DNA of 54,758 nucleotides, taken from positions 1 to 54,758 of the forward strand of contig DIWT01000032.1 of NCBI GenBank assembly GCA_002435745.1, written 5' to 3'. Of this stretch, positions 8,053 through 15,814 are shown piece by piece (position 1 is the first letter of the stretch; each line of letters starts with the position of its first letter). Both the position numbers and the translations under genes were made by a program. The stretch is from a bacterium UBP15_UBA6099. Its GTDB lineage: Bacteria; UBP15; UBA6099. The notes below the pieces were generated by a model, which was given only the letters and a program-made list of their open reading frames with translations, did not search any database and was not told where the DNA came from.

Positions 8053-8984
8053 TGCACCTCGTGAGACGAAACCTTGAAATAAATGTCCTCAAGGTTCAGT
8101 CTTTCATCGCTGATAGAAACCACGCCGAAGCCGGACTGCACAAGAGCCTCGTTAATGAGAGCTATTCCGGAACGGTCGCCCTGAAGGTCGAAAACGATGG
8201 TGTTGCCCACAACGGCGCGCATCTCCGCGAACTCGAATCCTGAGATGATATTTGCAGCGGGCGCCGCGTTGGAAATCAGTTCTATCTCGACTTTTCCGGA
8301 TCCGCGCGCGGCCTGCCTCACTTCGTCTATCGTTCCGGCAATTTTCATTTCGCCTTTTTCGATTATCCCGATGGATGTGCATAAAGCGGATAGTTCGGAT
8401 AGTATGTGGGAACTGATGACGACGGTTTTGCCTGTTTTGCGCAACTCTCGAAGTATCTCAATCATTTCCGCGCGCGCTTTAGGGTCAAGCCCGGAGAGCG
8501 GTTCGTCAAGCAGCAACACGGGCGGGTCGTGGATAAGGGTTTTAGCAAACACCAACCGTTGCCTCATCCCGCGCGACAACTCGGATATGTTCGCTTTTCT
8601 CTTTTCCGTCAACTTGACGTCCGCAAGCAGTTTATCCACCAAGCCCGGAATCGATTCCCGGCTGACGCCGTAAGCAAGCGCGAAATACGTCAGAAAATCC
8701 TCGGCGACGACCTGTTCATACAGCGCGTAAAAATCGGGCATGAAGCCTACCTTTTTTCTCGCCTCAATCGGCTGCGTCTCGATGTTTGCGTCTTCCACCA
8801 GAGCGAATCCGAAATCTGGCTTTATGGCTGTGGCGAGAAGTTTTAGAAGCGTGCTTTTCCCCGCGCCGTTCGGCCCTATCAGCCCGTATGTTTCTCCCTC
8901 CGGGATTTCCATGTCGAGAGATTTGAGAGCCACCACGGAGTCGTATTCTTTCCGAAGCTTTTCGGTCTTAATCGCGCATCTCAT
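8049..8984 (-). CDS. ABC transporter ATP-binding protein
   Basis: This ATPase of about 311 residues powers the exporter encoded by the next gene. The Walker A motif GPNGAGKS is at residues 37-44. The signature region reads LSRGMRQRLVFAKTL, Walker B is LLLDEPLSGLDP, and the H-loop region reads VISSH. After the nucleotide-binding domain comes a C-terminal extension of about 90 residues, as in drug or lantibiotic-type (CcmA-like) exporters. The ATG at 8984 is chosen because AAAGGAG lies 11 bp upstream and the promoter at 9079-9108 lies downstream of the longer alternative start. The stop overlaps the permease start by 4 bp. Confidence 0.93.
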   Translation of the reverse strand: MRCAIKTEKLRKEYDSVVALKSLDMEIPEGETYGLIGPNGAGKSTLLKLLATAIKPDFGFALVEDANIETQPIEARKKVGFMPDFYALYEQVVAEDFLTYFALAYGVSRESIPGLVDKLLADVKLTEKRKANISELSRGMRQRLVFAKTLIHDPPVLLLDEPLSGLDPKARAEMIEILRELRKTGKTVVISSHILSELSALCTSIGIIEKGEMKIAGTIDEVRQAARGSGKVEIELISNAAPAANIISGFEFAEMRAVVGNTIVFDLQGDRSGIALINEALVQSGFGVVSISDERLNLEDIYFKVSSHEVQ

Positions 8985-9078
8985 CGGTTTGCCGTCTCCT
9001 TTTCCATAAACCAATAGGCCCTGACAAAAACTCGTCGCGAATAATTCGTGTTGTCGCAAGGTCATCTTCTGATGATTT

Positions 9079-9108
9079 ATTGTAACATCCCGCACGGGGT
9101 AATGACAA
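9079..9108 (-). promoter_or_regulatory. Promoter for the ABC exporter operon
   Basis: On the minus strand TTGTCA (9103-9108) and TACAAT (9079-9084) are spaced by 18 bp. The leader to the ATG at 8984 is about 85 nt. Confidence 0.62.
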
Positions 9109-9213
9109 GAAGCATTTTGGCGCAATTGTGTTAGAGTTGTTTGGGGGGCGCAAATTCTTATTTTAGCAAAACCGGGAAGGCGGGCCGGCAGATTTTGGCG
9201 CGCAAGGGACGCA

Positions 9214-10233
9214 CTACCAGCGGTTGACGACGTGTTCGGCCCAGCCGAGGACGCCGTCGAGGGGGATTTCGCGGCCGTCGGCGCGGAAGGTTCCGTAGTA
9301 GCGCCCGAATGTCTGGTCGGCGCACATCTTGAGGATGACGGCGTCCGTGTGCCCGCGCCTGTTGAAGAACGGAACGAAGTTCAGGTCGAGGTCTTTTGAG
9401 AGCGGGGTCCGGATTTTCCACGGGGCGAGAAAGTTCTTGGTGTCGTATTCCCAGACGAGCTCCTCGCTGATTTTATACAGTCGGCCGTTGAGGCAGATGC
9501 CGTTTTCGGTGGAGCCTGTGCCGTCCGTCCATTTGCCGCCGAGGTTGAGTCCGATGATGTCCGCGCCGGAGCGGCCTGAGCAAGAGCCCCAGTTCCATGA
9601 GATAGAGTACGGCCAGATGCCGCGCCCGTAGTCAAGGCAGGCGAACGACTTGGCGGCGTCGAACTCGATTGTCATGCCGCCGAGCGTCGCTTTGCCGGAG
9701 GCGGGCATGGTGTTCTGTTTGGAGGTGAACTGGAAGCGCCTGTCGTCCCACGGGACGACTACGTTGAGGGTTTCGTGGCCCGCCGGTTTGGAGATGGTCA
9801 GGTCGCACGAGAAGTCGCCGAGTTTGTGTCCGGGCATGAAGGCTTTCATGCGGATGGAGGAGGGGTCGTGGACGAAAGAGGCGGAGGAGCGGCCCCAAGA
9901 GAAGCGGGCGGGAGAGTCGACGAGTTCGCCCTGTTCGACGCCCGCGCCGAACGGGGTGGCGACTGTCTTCTCATACATTTCTTTTTTCGCGCAGTCGATG
10001 ATGTAGAACGAGCACAGGCCGACGTAGTCCACGTTCGCGATGGTGAGGGAAAAGATGAAGTCGTCCGAGGTTATGCACCAGTAGTCCCAGCGTTTTTTTC
10101 TAAGGAAAGCGCCTTTGAGGTTGCCCTTCTGGAGGGGGACTCTGGACCAGCCGACGGCGGCTCTGTTGAGCAGGCCTTGCTCGTCGCACAGGTTCACGGG
10201 CGAAACGATTTCTTTTTCTGTCGGGATGTTCAT
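9214..10233 (-). CDS. DUF2804 family protein
   Basis: This protein of about 339 residues belongs, by its pattern of Trp, Gly and Asp, to the uncharacterised DUF2804 family. Examples are WDYWCITSDDFIFSLTIAN near the start, LDYGRGIWPYSISWNWGS in the middle, and YGTFRADGREIPLDGVLGWAEH near the end. It looks like a beta-rich, soluble protein with no signal peptide; its reaction is unknown. The ATG at 10233 has GGAG 8 bp upstream, whereas an in-frame ATG at 10257 has none. It is the last gene of a minus-strand run after the phosphofructokinase and the M6-like gene, 46 bp from the latter. Confidence 0.85.
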   Translation of the reverse strand: MNIPTEKEIVSPVNLCDEQGLLNRAAVGWSRVPLQKGNLKGAFLRKKRWDYWCITSDDFIFSLTIANVDYVGLCSFYIIDCAKKEMYEKTVATPFGAGVEQGELVDSPARFSWGRSSASFVHDPSSIRMKAFMPGHKLGDFSCDLTISKPAGHETLNVVVPWDDRRFQFTSKQNTMPASGKATLGGMTIEFDAAKSFACLDYGRGIWPYSISWNWGSCSGRSGADIIGLNLGGKWTDGTGSTENGICLNGRLYKISEELVWEYDTKNFLAPWKIRTPLSKDLDLNFVPFFNRRGHTDAVILKMCADQTFGRYYGTFRADGREIPLDGVLGWAEHVVNRW

Positions 10234-10279
10234 GGCATATTCTCCAATCAGCGACATGCTGCGCGCGCGGCGCGCGCCT

Positions 10280-11533
10280 TCATTCCGTTCCCAAAGTGAC
10301 GGTTATCATTGGGAAGTGGGCGGAAACGTCGATGTCCTTAATAACGAAGTCCGAAGGCTCGCCGCCGTGGAAGTTGGAGTTGAGAGGATGGCGCGCGTCC
10401 GAGAGCGGGTTTTGGGCGGAGTAGTCGGATTTGAATACGGAGCCGTCTCTGAAGAGAGCGTCGTCGGACGATGCGGGAATGCCTTTTTGGAGAGGGTAAG
10501 AGGCGTCGGGCCATTTGTTCATGATGACGGGCCGCCAGACGGGGTCGCCATCCGGGGGTTCGGAGCCGGGAGGGGCGAGCCTTGTCTCGTCGATGTGGAA
10601 TACGGCGAGGCCGGGGCCGGAAAGGGCGGTGTCGAAGCCGGAAGCGGGGCGGCGGTTTTCGACAAGGAAGAATTCGTGAGCGCCGCCGGTGATGTATATC
10701 TCGCCGGAGTCGAGGGCCGGGAGGAGAAAGAAGAGGCGGGGGGGGTCGGCGATAAGGACGGGTTTTGCCCAACCGGCGCGAAGGCGGCTGTAGCCGTCTA
10801 TGAGAGGTATGCCTTTATCGGGCGCGCCCATGAGGGAAAGGACGATGCCGCCGCGGCCGTCCGGGCCGGTGGGTATGGGGGCGAATCCGAGCATTCGCGC
10901 GAAGGCGCGCAGGATTTCGAACTCGGAAGCGTCGGGGCCTGCGAGAGCGAACGGGCCGGGCGCGACCGCTCCGAACATCGCCCCGGGGAGAACTCCGCCG
11001 GGGAACGCGTGCGCGCCTTCCACTCCGTCCGCGATGATTATCAATCCGTCAAGGTATCCGTCCGGCAGTCCCTCCGCGCCGTTGATGTCGAACTCTGAGG
11101 GGATGAAGGAGCCGGAAGCGGCAAGGCGTTCTATGATGTCCATCGCAAAGCCGCGCCACGGACTGGCTTCGTTGAACGAAGGAAAGCCGGACGGAGCGCC
11201 GCCTTGCGGAGCGGCGACGAATACTATTTCCGGTTTGGGGTCATACTGCGAAATGGACGCGGCGCGGAAATAATCGCGCAGCGTGGGGCCGGGCGCGTCT
11301 AGGTTGAACAATTCCAGCAGGCGAGTCGGCGCTGACGACGGGTCCGACATCGCGAAAACAACTAGGATGCGGGAGGAGCCGAACCGGGGCGCCTTTTCAG
11401 AGCCGATGTCGTCTCCGACCAAAAAGAAGTCCGAGAAATCCGCCCGCGCGGCTCCCGGCGCAAAAAAGGCGGACAACAAAAACAGGAGCGCTGCGGCTCC
11501 TGTTATGATTTTTTCGCGGACTGAAACGGACAT
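10280..11533 (-). CDS. Secreted M6 (immune inhibitor A)-like protein lacking the zinc-binding motif
   Basis: This 417-residue protein begins with a signal peptide (hydrophobic core about 10-28, AARA cleavage region). Landmarks of M6 peptidases are visible in order: RDYFRAASISQYDPKPEI (86-103), LPDGYLDGLIIIADG (156-170), an ARMLGF helix end (212-217), a GIVLSLMG segment (229-236), HEFFLVENR (286-294) and GLAVFHIDE (308-316). In active members the helix before the LGF-type segment carries HExxH. Here the same place reads RAFAR (209-213), so both zinc histidines and the Glu are gone. It is therefore probably a non-catalytic binding protein. A GGAG site precedes the ATG, and it lies 11 bp after the phosphofructokinase gene. 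Confidence 0.7.
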   Translation of the reverse strand: MSVSVREKIITGAAALLFLLSAFFAPGAARADFSDFFLVGDDIGSEKAPRFGSSRILVVFAMSDPSSAPTRLLELFNLDAPGPTLRDYFRAASISQYDPKPEIVFVAAPQGGAPSGFPSFNEASPWRGFAMDIIERLAASGSFIPSEFDINGAEGLPDGYLDGLIIIADGVEGAHAFPGGVLPGAMFGAVAPGPFALAGPDASEFEILRAFARMLGFAPIPTGPDGRGGIVLSLMGAPDKGIPLIDGYSRLRAGWAKPVLIADPPRLFFLLPALDSGEIYITGGAHEFFLVENRRPASGFDTALSGPGLAVFHIDETRLAPPGSEPPDGDPVWRPVIMNKWPDASYPLQKGIPASSDDALFRDGSVFKSDYSAQNPLSDARHPLNSNFHGGEPSDFVIKDIDVSAHFPMITVTLGTE

Positions 11534-11544
11534 AGGCGCTCCGG

Positions 11545-12690
11545 TCAGTTCATCTTCATGCCGAGCGACTGTCTTTTTGCTATATAGCGCTCGGTGTCAT
11601 ACTCCAGTTCGACATCGACGAGGTTGAGGATTGTTTTCCCGTGGTTGTCTTTTCTTATGGCGTCCGTGAGAGGGACGAAAGAAATCAAGTTGTTGCGCAG
11701 GTTGACCATATTGCCGTATTTGCGCTGGATGACCAGTTCGGCGGCGGCGAGGCCGAAAGCGCGGCCCATGCGCACGTCCACCTGAGAAGGCTCTCCGCCT
11801 CTCTGGAGGTGGCTCAGCGAGACCGAGCGAACTTCGGCGAACTTCTCCTTGGCGATGCTGTTGGAGATGAACTTGGCGACTCCGCCGAGCGTGACGTGGC
11901 CGAAATCGACGTCGAGGTGCTTGTCCGTGTCCTTGAACTCGCCGCGCTTTTTCTCCAGCGCCCCTTCGGCGACGACCAGTATGTCGTATCTGGCTCCGTT
12001 CTTCTTCCTGTTCTCCATTATCTGGAGAACTCTGTTGATGTCGAAAACGACTTCGGGGATGAGGATCATGCAGGCTCCGCCGGCGATGCCGCCCTGAAGG
12101 GAGAGGTGTCCGGCGTGGCGGCCCATCGTTTCGACGACGAAAATGCGCTTGTGCGAGCCGGCTGTCGTCCGCAGGCGTCCTATCTCCTGCATTATGACTT
12201 CGACGGCTGTGGCGAAGCCGAGGCTGTAGTCGGTTCCCATCAGGTCTTTGTCGATGGTTTTCGGTATGCCCACCACCGGGATGCCGCGCTGCACGAGCGC
12301 GTGAGAGACGCTCTGAGTGTCTTCGCCGCCGATGGCGATGATGGCGTCCAGTTTTAGCTTCTCGATGTTCTCGATTGTTTTCTTCTCGCGTTCCGGGGTT
12401 TTAAGAGGATCGGTTCTGGAGGAATAAAGATTGGTTCCGCCGAGCCTGTCCCAAGTGCGGACCATGGCCGCGTCGAGAGGCTGGATGTTATCGAGGTCGG
12501 CTCCGCTCTTGCCGGGGTTATAGTTGAGCAGACCTCCCCAGCCGTTTCTGATGCCGACGACTTCGAACTTGCGCCCGCAACCTCTACAAAGCTCCTCGTC
12601 GAGAAGTCCTTTCGTGGCCCACTTGATCGCCGGGTTCAGCCCCGCGCAGTCTCCGCCTCCCGTAAGTATTCCCACTCTCTCTTTTTTCAT
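11545..12690 (-). CDS. pfp: 6-phosphofructokinase, probably pyrophosphate-dependent
   Basis: This 381-residue enzyme phosphorylates fructose 6-phosphate at the committed step of glycolysis. The phosphoryl-donor motif is GGEDT (121-125), with Asp where ATP-PFKs have Gly. The catalytic loop is PKTIDKD (143-149), with Lys where ATP-PFKs usually have Gly. Both residues are the known hallmarks of PPi-using enzymes, so the reaction is likely reversible and PPi-linked. The N-terminal glycine loop is LTGGGDCAGLNP. The gene starts an operon with the M6-like and DUF2804 genes. A promoter is proposed at 12773-12800, and a perfect hairpin (TTTTCCGCGC/GCGCGGAAAA, 12721-12744) lies in the leader. PPi use is inferred from two residues, not measured. 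Confidence 0.92.
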   Translation of the reverse strand: MKKERVGILTGGGDCAGLNPAIKWATKGLLDEELCRGCGRKFEVVGIRNGWGGLLNYNPGKSGADLDNIQPLDAAMVRTWDRLGGTNLYSSRTDPLKTPEREKKTIENIEKLKLDAIIAIGGEDTQSVSHALVQRGIPVVGIPKTIDKDLMGTDYSLGFATAVEVIMQEIGRLRTTAGSHKRIFVVETMGRHAGHLSLQGGIAGGACMILIPEVVFDINRVLQIMENRKKNGARYDILVVAEGALEKKRGEFKDTDKHLDVDFGHVTLGGVAKFISNSIAKEKFAEVRSVSLSHLQRGGEPSQVDVRMGRAFGLAAAELVIQRKYGNMVNLRNNLISFVPLTDAIRKDNHGKTILNLVDVELEYDTERYIAKRQSLGMKMN

Positions 12691-12772
12691 CTCTTTCTTG
12701 CGCCGCCTTTCTCCGTTGAGTTTTCCGCGCCGGGGCGCGGAAAAAAATTAGTTGCAATTCCAAAACAAGTAT

Positions 12773-12800
12773 AGTATATCTTGTTATCTTTCCGCCGCAA
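12773..12800 (-). promoter_or_regulatory. Promoter for the pfp operon
   Basis: On the minus strand TTGCGG (12795-12800) and TATACT (12773-12778) are spaced by 16 bp. The leader of about 80 nt contains a perfect GC-rich hairpin at 12721-12744, a possible regulatory structure. An overlapping plus-strand motif (TTGCAA, 17 bp, TATATC, 12752-12780) could serve the rightward thioredoxin-like gene. Confidence 0.5.
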
Positions 12801-12958
12801 TAGAAAGCGGAAAAACCGGGCGAAAGCCTGACACTCCGGAACGGAAAACGGAACGCGGAGCATGTTGTGATCGGGGCGCTTGCCCTAGAGCGTTTTCGCG
12901 GCGGAACTAATTTAAAAGAAATTTTGTTCAATAGGAAAGGGCGTTAGAAGGAACTAGC

Positions 12959-13333
12959 ATGATTATCGAATTGACAAGCAAGGATTTTGATGAAAAGACT
13001 CGGGCCGGCTCTGTCGTGGTGCTGTTCTACTCGAGCAGCAACGGCAAGGATTCCGAAGGACTAATCAAGCTCGCCTCCGAAGGGAAGTATGCCGAAGAGG
13101 TTAAGTTTGCGATGGTAGACGTGGACAAAAGCCCGGAGTTGGCGAAGCGTTACGGGGCGGCGGTGTTTCCGGCGACCCTCGTCATGAGGAGCGGCATAGT
13201 CAAAAAGCTGTCGCAGATGGTTTACGACCCCGTCAAGGTCGCCGCGGAGGTGGCGGAGAACGCGTGCTACAGCCGCCGCGTTTCAATGGGCCGCTCTCAG
13301 GTCGTCCGCGCCAATAACAGAGTCAAACGCTAA
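12959..13333 (+). CDS. Thioredoxin-fold protein without a CxxC motif
   Basis: This 124-residue protein follows the thioredoxin fold: VVVLFYSSSNGKDSEGLIKL at the active-site position, VKFAMVDVDKSPELAKRYG, then AAVFPATLVMRSG with the cis-Pro. The usual WCGPC-like site is replaced by SSSNGK, so it cannot do dithiol chemistry. A scaffold or binding role is more likely. The ATG has AAGGA 7 bp upstream. A Cys-rich small gene follows 52 bp later on the same strand. Confidence 0.75.
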   Translation: MIIELTSKDFDEKTRAGSVVVLFYSSSNGKDSEGLIKLASEGKYAEEVKFAMVDVDKSPELAKRYGAAVFPATLVMRSGIVKKLSQMVYDPVKVAAEVAENACYSRRVSMGRSQVVRANNRVKR

Positions 13334-13385
13334 GCAAGCCCCGTATAATCTGCCGTCAGGACTAACGCGCGAGAGGCAGACTACA

Positions 13386-13568
13386 ATGCAGGAATGCGTC
13401 AACCATCCCGGAAGAGAAGCTTCTCTTGAATGCGCTAAGCGCGGCGTCCGCTTGTGCGACGAATGCGCCGTTTGCGCCGCTCCGAAAACCCACTGCGAAA
13501 ACAGACCCCGATGTCTCATCTGGGCGCGCAGGTCTTTGCCCGACGCTTGGAAAAAAGACTCCGCTTGA
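13386..13568 (+). CDS. Small Cys-rich putative zinc-binding protein
   Basis: This 60-residue protein has Cys at 4, 16, 24, 27, 30, 37 and 43 and His at 7. The pattern begins CVNHPGREASLEC and continues LCDECAVC. This resembles B-box-like zinc-binding segments that start many bacterial membrane proteins (C-x2-HP-x8-C, then C-x2-C). It ends without a membrane helix. It could be a free-standing zinc module or a remnant of a larger protein. The stop codon directly abuts the composite repeat that starts at 13579. Confidence 0.5.
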   Translation: MQECVNHPGREASLECAKRGVRLCDECAVCAAPKTHCENRPRCLIWARRSLPDAWKKDSA

Positions 13569-13578
13569 ATGATTGTTA

Positions 13579-13842
13579 TTAAGGGAAAACTTTTGAAAAA
13601 GTTTTCCCTTAAAATCCCTTTCAAAACGTTTTCTTGCGCGCGGCGAAGCGGGCGCGTTCGCGCCTTCGCTCCGCCGCGCTCATGTGAAAATATGTTGGGA
13701 AAGGGTTTTCAGCGGAATCTGTTTCTAAATGATTTTTACATGGGGCGTCGGGAGAGAAGCGCGTCAGCGATTCGCTCCCGACGATCATTGAAATGTTTTG
13801 AAGAGATTCCAAAGAGAAACTTTTTCAAAAGTTTCTCTTTGG
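13579..13842. repeat. Composite four-hairpin repeat, copy A
   Basis: This intergenic element lies between convergent genes and carries four stem-loops: H1 13579-13612 (TTAAGGGAAAACTTTT arms), H2 about 13636-13680 (GC-rich), H3 13746-13783 (CGTCGGGAG/CTCCCGACG) and H4 13809-13842 (CCAAAGAGAAACTTTT arms). Sequences between hairpins are shared with copy B at 42116-42373. These include AAAATCCCTTTCAAAA after H1, TTGGGAAAGG after H2, CTAAATGATTT-like before H3 and GTTTTGAAGAGATTC before H4. The H2 and H3 stems differ between copies but keep base-pairing. Confidence 0.85.
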
Positions 13843-13862
13843 CCGCCGGAGGCTCCGCGCGC

Positions 13863-14537
13863 TTAGATTGCGGAGCGGACGGAGCGGACGAAGGCGGCGA
13901 CTTTTGCGGGGTCTTTAATGCCGGGAGCGGATTCGACGCCGCCTGCGAGGTCGACGCCGAAAGGCCTAACGCGGCGGATGGCGTCCGCCACGTTGTCCGG
14001 GTTGAGGCCGCCCGCCATGAAGACCGGGCGAGGGGAGAGAGAGGCGATGCGGGCGGCGGCGTCCCAGTCATAGACTCGGCCCGTGCCGCCCATGCGCCGC
14101 ATGCCGCCCTCTACGGACACGGTGTCAAGCAGCAACCTGTCCGCCCCGGCGGCGGCGTGGAGGCGCATCAGGTCGAGCGCGGCGCGCTCGTCGCAATCGC
14201 CGCTGCCTGCGGCGGGAAGATGTATCCCTTTCCAGATTTCGCAGTCGAGCAGAGGCCTGATGGAGGCGATGAATTCGGGCGTCTCGTCGCCCTGAATCTG
14301 GACGCCCGCGGCGCGGGCGGCGCGCGCCGTTTCAGCCACAAGCTCCGCCGGAGATCCCATGAACAGAAGAATCGCGGGGATGCCGGACAGCGCCGCAAGT
14401 TCGACCGCGCGCTCCGGGGTTAGCGTGCGCGCCGACGGCATGTTCACCAGCAGTCCGATATAGTCCGCTCCGGACGCCGAAACGAGCGCGACATCCTGCT
14501 CGCGCGTGACGCCGCAGATTTTTATTCTGCAATCCAT
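13863..14537 (-). CDS. trpF: Phosphoribosylanthranilate isomerase
   Basis: This enzyme of about 224 residues catalyses the Amadori rearrangement of phosphoribosylanthranilate in tryptophan biosynthesis. It begins with the family hallmark KICGVT (Cys as general base) and continues ADYIGLLV. A general-acid Asp is seen in LLLDTV, and phosphate-binding loops in MAGGLNPDNV and VDLAGGVES. The start at 14537 has AAGGGA upstream and matches the family start. A longer in-frame extension overlaps the upstream gene and is rejected. No other trp gene is in the window. It is 40 bp downstream of the coiled-coil/winged-helix gene and may be cotranscribed. Confidence 0.95.
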   Translation of the reverse strand: MDCRIKICGVTREQDVALVSASGADYIGLLVNMPSARTLTPERAVELAALSGIPAILLFMGSPAELVAETARAARAAGVQIQGDETPEFIASIRPLLDCEIWKGIHLPAAGSGDCDERAALDLMRLHAAAGADRLLLDTVSVEGGMRRMGGTGRVYDWDAAARIASLSPRPVFMAGGLNPDNVADAIRRVRPFGVDLAGGVESAPGIKDPAKVAAFVRSVRSAI

Positions 14538-14577
14538 GGTCGGAGTTCCCTTCAGGAGCTGGCGCGTCCCGTCGCCG

Positions 14578-14997
14578 CTACCGCGCGCGGTCGGGCGCGT
14601 CGTAACCGGCATACTCGTAGACGCCGGGAGAAAGCTTGCGGAATTTTCCGCTGTTGTTCATGGCGGTGGCGATGACGGAATAGAAGTTGCCGTCTGACGA
14701 TTTGAATCGTTTGTCGCCGGAGAGAGCCTCCCGGATTTCTATCACTTTGAAGGGGCGGCCGAAACCCGACGCTATCGCTTCTAAGGCGTCCACGAGGCGT
14801 GTTCTCTTCGGCGCGGCAGGCTCGGCTGTCAACTCCGACACCTTCGTCCGCAGCGCGGCCACCTCTTTTTTCAGTTCTTTCACCTGCGCGGAAGTTTTCA
14901 GGTTTTCCTTCTCAAGCGCTTCCAGTTTTTTCACAAGCGAGTCGATTTCAACGAGTTCCCGGAAGTCTTTGCGGATTCTTTTGATTGAGATTGTCAT
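14578..14997 (-). CDS. Coiled-coil protein with C-terminal winged-helix-like domain
   Basis: This 139-residue protein has a coiled coil (residues about 15-60, leucine and lysine/glutamate heptads). A 70-residue domain follows (LVDALEAIASGFGRPFKVIEIREAL, then SSDGNFYSVIATAMNNSGKF, then GVYEYAG). This layout recalls HARE-HTH or similar winged-helix modules that read DNA or chromatin state. That is a resemblance, not an assignment. The ATG at 14997 has GGAG upstream and lies downstream of a strong promoter at 15076-15104. TrpF follows on the same strand. Confidence 0.7.
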   Translation of the reverse strand: MTISIKRIRKDFRELVEIDSLVKKLEALEKENLKTSAQVKELKKEVAALRTKVSELTAEPAAPKRTRLVDALEAIASGFGRPFKVIEIREALSGDKRFKSSDGNFYSVIATAMNNSGKFRKLSPGVYEYAGYDAPDRAR

Positions 14998-15075
14998 GGT
15001 CGAAACAACTCCGGGATTCGCCGCCGCGCGACGGAAATGTGGACTGCCGGCGCGAAGGGCGGAAATTTCACGGAC

Positions 15076-15104
15076 ATTATACCCGCGTCGCCGATCGCGT
15101 ACAA
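15076..15104 (-). promoter_or_regulatory. Promoter for the coiled-coil/trpF genes
   Basis: On the minus strand TTGTAC (15099-15104) and TATAAT (15076-15081) are separated by 17 bp. The leader to 14997 is about 70 nt. Confidence 0.78.
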
Positions 15105-15164
15105 CACTCCGCCGGAAGCTCAAAGCGGGAGTCTAAAAAGAAAAGCAACAGCAAACGGACAAAA

Positions 15165-15201
15165 AAGCCAAAAAAGAAAAAGCCGGCCTCTTGGGGCCGG
15201 C
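15165..15201 (-). terminator. Intrinsic terminator of the YtxH gene
   Basis: The arms GCCGGCC (15182-15188) and GGCCGGC (15195-15201) form a strong stem. Reading leftwards it is followed by CTTTTTCTTTTTTTGG. It lies 28 bp past the YtxH stop on the same strand. Confidence 0.82.
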
Positions 15202-15228
15202 CGGACTAGCTGTTGATAGAAAACGAGA

Positions 15229-15567
15229 TCACTCTTCGGGCAGGTCTTTTTTCTTGGTTCCGAGCTTTTCCTTGGCCTGAGAGATGACGGACGAAGTGCG
15301 GTCTACCGCGTCTTCGTACGCGTGGGTCATTTTCTCTTTGGCGTCCTCGATAGCCTCGCGGGACTGTTCGATGAGAGCGCCGGCCTTGTCGGAAACTTCG
15401 GAGACGCGTTCTTTGATCTTCTCGCGCGTTTCCTTGCCGGATTGCGGGGCGTACAACAGAGCCGTCACCGCGCCGACGACCGAACCGGCGGCGAATCCGA
15501 TGACTGGAGCGACCCAGTTGCGACCCTTCTTCTTCTCTTTAACTTCCGGTCTTTCGACTTCTGCCAT
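15229..15567 (-). CDS. YtxH domain protein
   Basis: This 112-residue protein starts with a charged N-terminus, then one membrane helix (about 19-40, VAPVIGFAAGSVVGAVTALLYAP). A long charged amphipathic tail with KETREKIKERVSEVSDKAG repeats follows. This is the YtxH (general-stress, LEA-like) layout, and such proteins are commonly membrane-anchored stress proteins. GGGGGAG precedes the ATG by 5 bp. A near-consensus promoter (15613-15641) and an intrinsic terminator show a monocistronic, probably well-expressed gene. Confidence 0.9.
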   Translation of the reverse strand: MAEVERPEVKEKKKGRNWVAPVIGFAAGSVVGAVTALLYAPQSGKETREKIKERVSEVSDKAGALIEQSREAIEDAKEKMTHAYEDAVDRTSSVISQAKEKLGTKKKDLPEE

Positions 15568-15612
15568 TTTTTTCTCCCCCTAAAACAATTTCCACTCGAT
15601 TATTGTTAGGTG

Positions 15613-15641
15613 ATTGTACTTTATGCAACGCCTCCTGTCAA
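15613..15641 (-). promoter_or_regulatory. Strong promoter for the YtxH gene
   Basis: On the minus strand the consensus TTGACA (15636-15641) and TACAAT (15613-15618) are separated by 17 bp. This is the best sigma70-type promoter in the window. Confidence 0.85.
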
Positions 15642-15814
15642 GAGATGGGACGACGGAGGAAAGAGCAAGAAGCGCGGCAAAGGAGCGGCCGGTTCCATTG
15701 CGCGAAAGAGAAAATTTTTCGTGGAAACACTTTACTATGGATTATTTGTTATATAAAATGTCCGCATAATTACTCTGTGACAGACATGCGATAAAAAGCG
15801 AGGAAACGACCGCC

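Noticed and set aside
12721..12744. Intrinsic terminator (TTTTCCGCGC/GCGCGGAAAA)
   Set aside because: The T-run is on the wrong side for leftward pfp transcription, and the hairpin lies within its leader. It is kept only as a possible leader structure.
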